Of a DNA stretch of 64,000 nucleotides, positions 63,441 to 64,000 are shown one piece after another (position 1 is the stretch's first letter; each line of letters opens with the position of its first letter). The stretch is taken from NCBI GenBank assembly GCA_903847405.1, contig CAINDP010000212.1, positions 1 to 64,000 of the forward strand, read 5' to 3'. The notes beneath the pieces are model-generated. The model was given only the letters and a program-made list of their open reading frames with translations. It made no database searches and was not told where the DNA came from. Origin of the DNA: an uncultured Myxococcales bacterium (GTDB lineage Bacteria > Myxococcota_A > UBA9042 > DTJE01). Position numbers and translations under genes: made by a program.

Positions 63441-64000
63441 ATGCTGCGACTGCACAACACCCTGACACGGCGCAAGGAATGGTTCCGCCCGATCGTCGAG
63501 GGCAAGGTGGGCATCTACACGTGCGGCCCGACGCTGCACGATCACGCCCACGTCGGCCTGATCCGGCGCCTGCTGGCCGTCGATTTCCTGAAGCGCATGC
63601 TGATGCACGAAGGCTACCAGGTCCGGCACATCGTCAACCTGACGGACGTGGACGACAAGACGATCGCCGAGTCCGCGCGCCGCGGGGTCCGGCTGGACGA
63701 ACTGACCGGGCAGTACGCGGCGGAATTCTTCCAGGACGTGGCCACCCTGCGGATGTTCCCGGCCGACCACTACCCGCGCGCCACCGAGCACGTGGACGAC
63801 ATGATCGCCCTGACGAAGGGACTGGTGGACAAGGGCCTCGCCTACGAGCGCCAGCGGTCGGTGTACTACGACATCAGCCGGTTCCCGGGCTACGGGCGCC
63901 TCAGCAAGGTGGACCTGAAGGGCGTGAAGGCCGGCGCCACCGTGGACCTCGACTACTACGAAAAGGACCACCCCGGGGACTTCACCGTCATGCGGCGGTC
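63441..64000 (+). CDS. cysS: Cysteinyl-tRNA synthetase, N-terminal part (runs off the window)
   Basis: About 186 codons are present and the gene continues beyond the edge. YTCGPTLHDHAHVGLIRR corresponds to the class I HIGH region with the first zinc-binding Cys, and NLTDVDDKTI and YYDISRFPGYGRLS are CysRS signatures. It loads cysteine onto its tRNA. It follows the cysteine synthase-type gene by four bases, so supply and use of cysteine are expressed together. Confidence 0.94.
   Translation, partial: MLRLHNTLTRRKEWFRPIVEGKVGIYTCGPTLHDHAHVGLIRRLLAVDFLKRMLMHEGYQVRHIVNLTDVDDKTIAESARRGVRLDELTGQYAAEFFQDVATLRMFPADHYPRATEHVDDMIALTKGLVDKGLAYERQRSVYYDISRFPGYGRLSKVDLKGVKAGATVDLDYYEKDHPGDFTVMRR

Overview
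The window is 64 kb of very GC-rich bacterial chromosome, with strong G/C bias at third codon positions and GGAGG-type ribosome sites. It probably comes from a deltaproteobacterial-type lineage such as Myxococcota or a relative. The evidence for this is indirect: an FHA-domain sigma-54 activator, many Cys- and Asp-rich exported lipoproteins, a protein with the Asn/Asp/Cys-rich metal-binding tail common in Myxococcota, PEGA-domain and TonB/ExbD genes, and no phage or plasmid genes. No rRNA, tRNA, CRISPR array or insertion sequence was found. Gene content is a mixture of central metabolism and poorly known envelope genes.

0-5.6 kb: an ExbD/TonB-like/peptidase/GYPPCC-protein operon, opposed by a TPR gene. 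5.6-9.3 kb: PP2C phosphatase, exported TldD-like protease, Nudix hydrolase and GNAT genes, three of them with 4-base overlaps. 9.3-12.3 kb: a complete four-gene 2-oxoacid:ferredoxin oxidoreductase operon (korDABC order). 12.4-20.3 kb: DUF6132-like, HEAT-repeat, CrtC/AttH-like, lipoprotein, DacB-type peptidase, PEGA protein, aldo/keto reductase and phosphatidylserine synthase genes. 20.4-25.9 kb: a glucan/hairpin-fold-like protein interrupted by an in-frame TAG, a FadL-type porin, a lipoprotein and a second CrtC/AttH-like protein. 26.1-29.4 kb: a three-gene membrane electron-transfer operon whose last gene fuses an NrfD/HybB-type membrane domain to a six-haem cytochrome. 29.6-33.3 kb: an FHA/sigma-54 activator divergent from a 705-residue protein made of 14 six-Cys repeats, with a sigma-54 promoter and a palindromic upstream site between them. 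33.4-39.6 kb: PilZ protein, hybrid histidine kinase, small membrane protein, exported propeller-like protein and envelope proteins, with two further sigma-54 promoter candidates.

39.6-48.2 kb is an accessory-looking region: short exported or membrane proteins of unknown function, wide gaps, mixed strands, and one clearly AT-richer gene at 46.3-47.1 kb. 48.8-58.6 kb holds an M2 (ACE-like) peptidase, a Tat-exported PIG-L deacetylase, two of the three transhydrogenase subunits, a MIDAS-like lipoprotein, MntP, a chalcone isomerase-like protein and citrate synthase. 58.8-64 kb holds a GH31 alpha-glucosidase, a lipoprotein, a cysteine synthase-type enzyme, and the start of cysteinyl-tRNA synthetase, which runs off the end.

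Two families of dispersed intergenic repeat stand out. One is a GTGGAC-hexamer element (1-85 and 19480-19535). The other is a composite inverted-repeat element (29411-29604 and 51604-51710). Copies of both sit just behind stop codons in a fixed orientation. The strongest candidate for a new system is the FHA/sigma-54 regulator with its palindromic site, sigma-54 promoter and A-B-C super-repeat lipoprotein.
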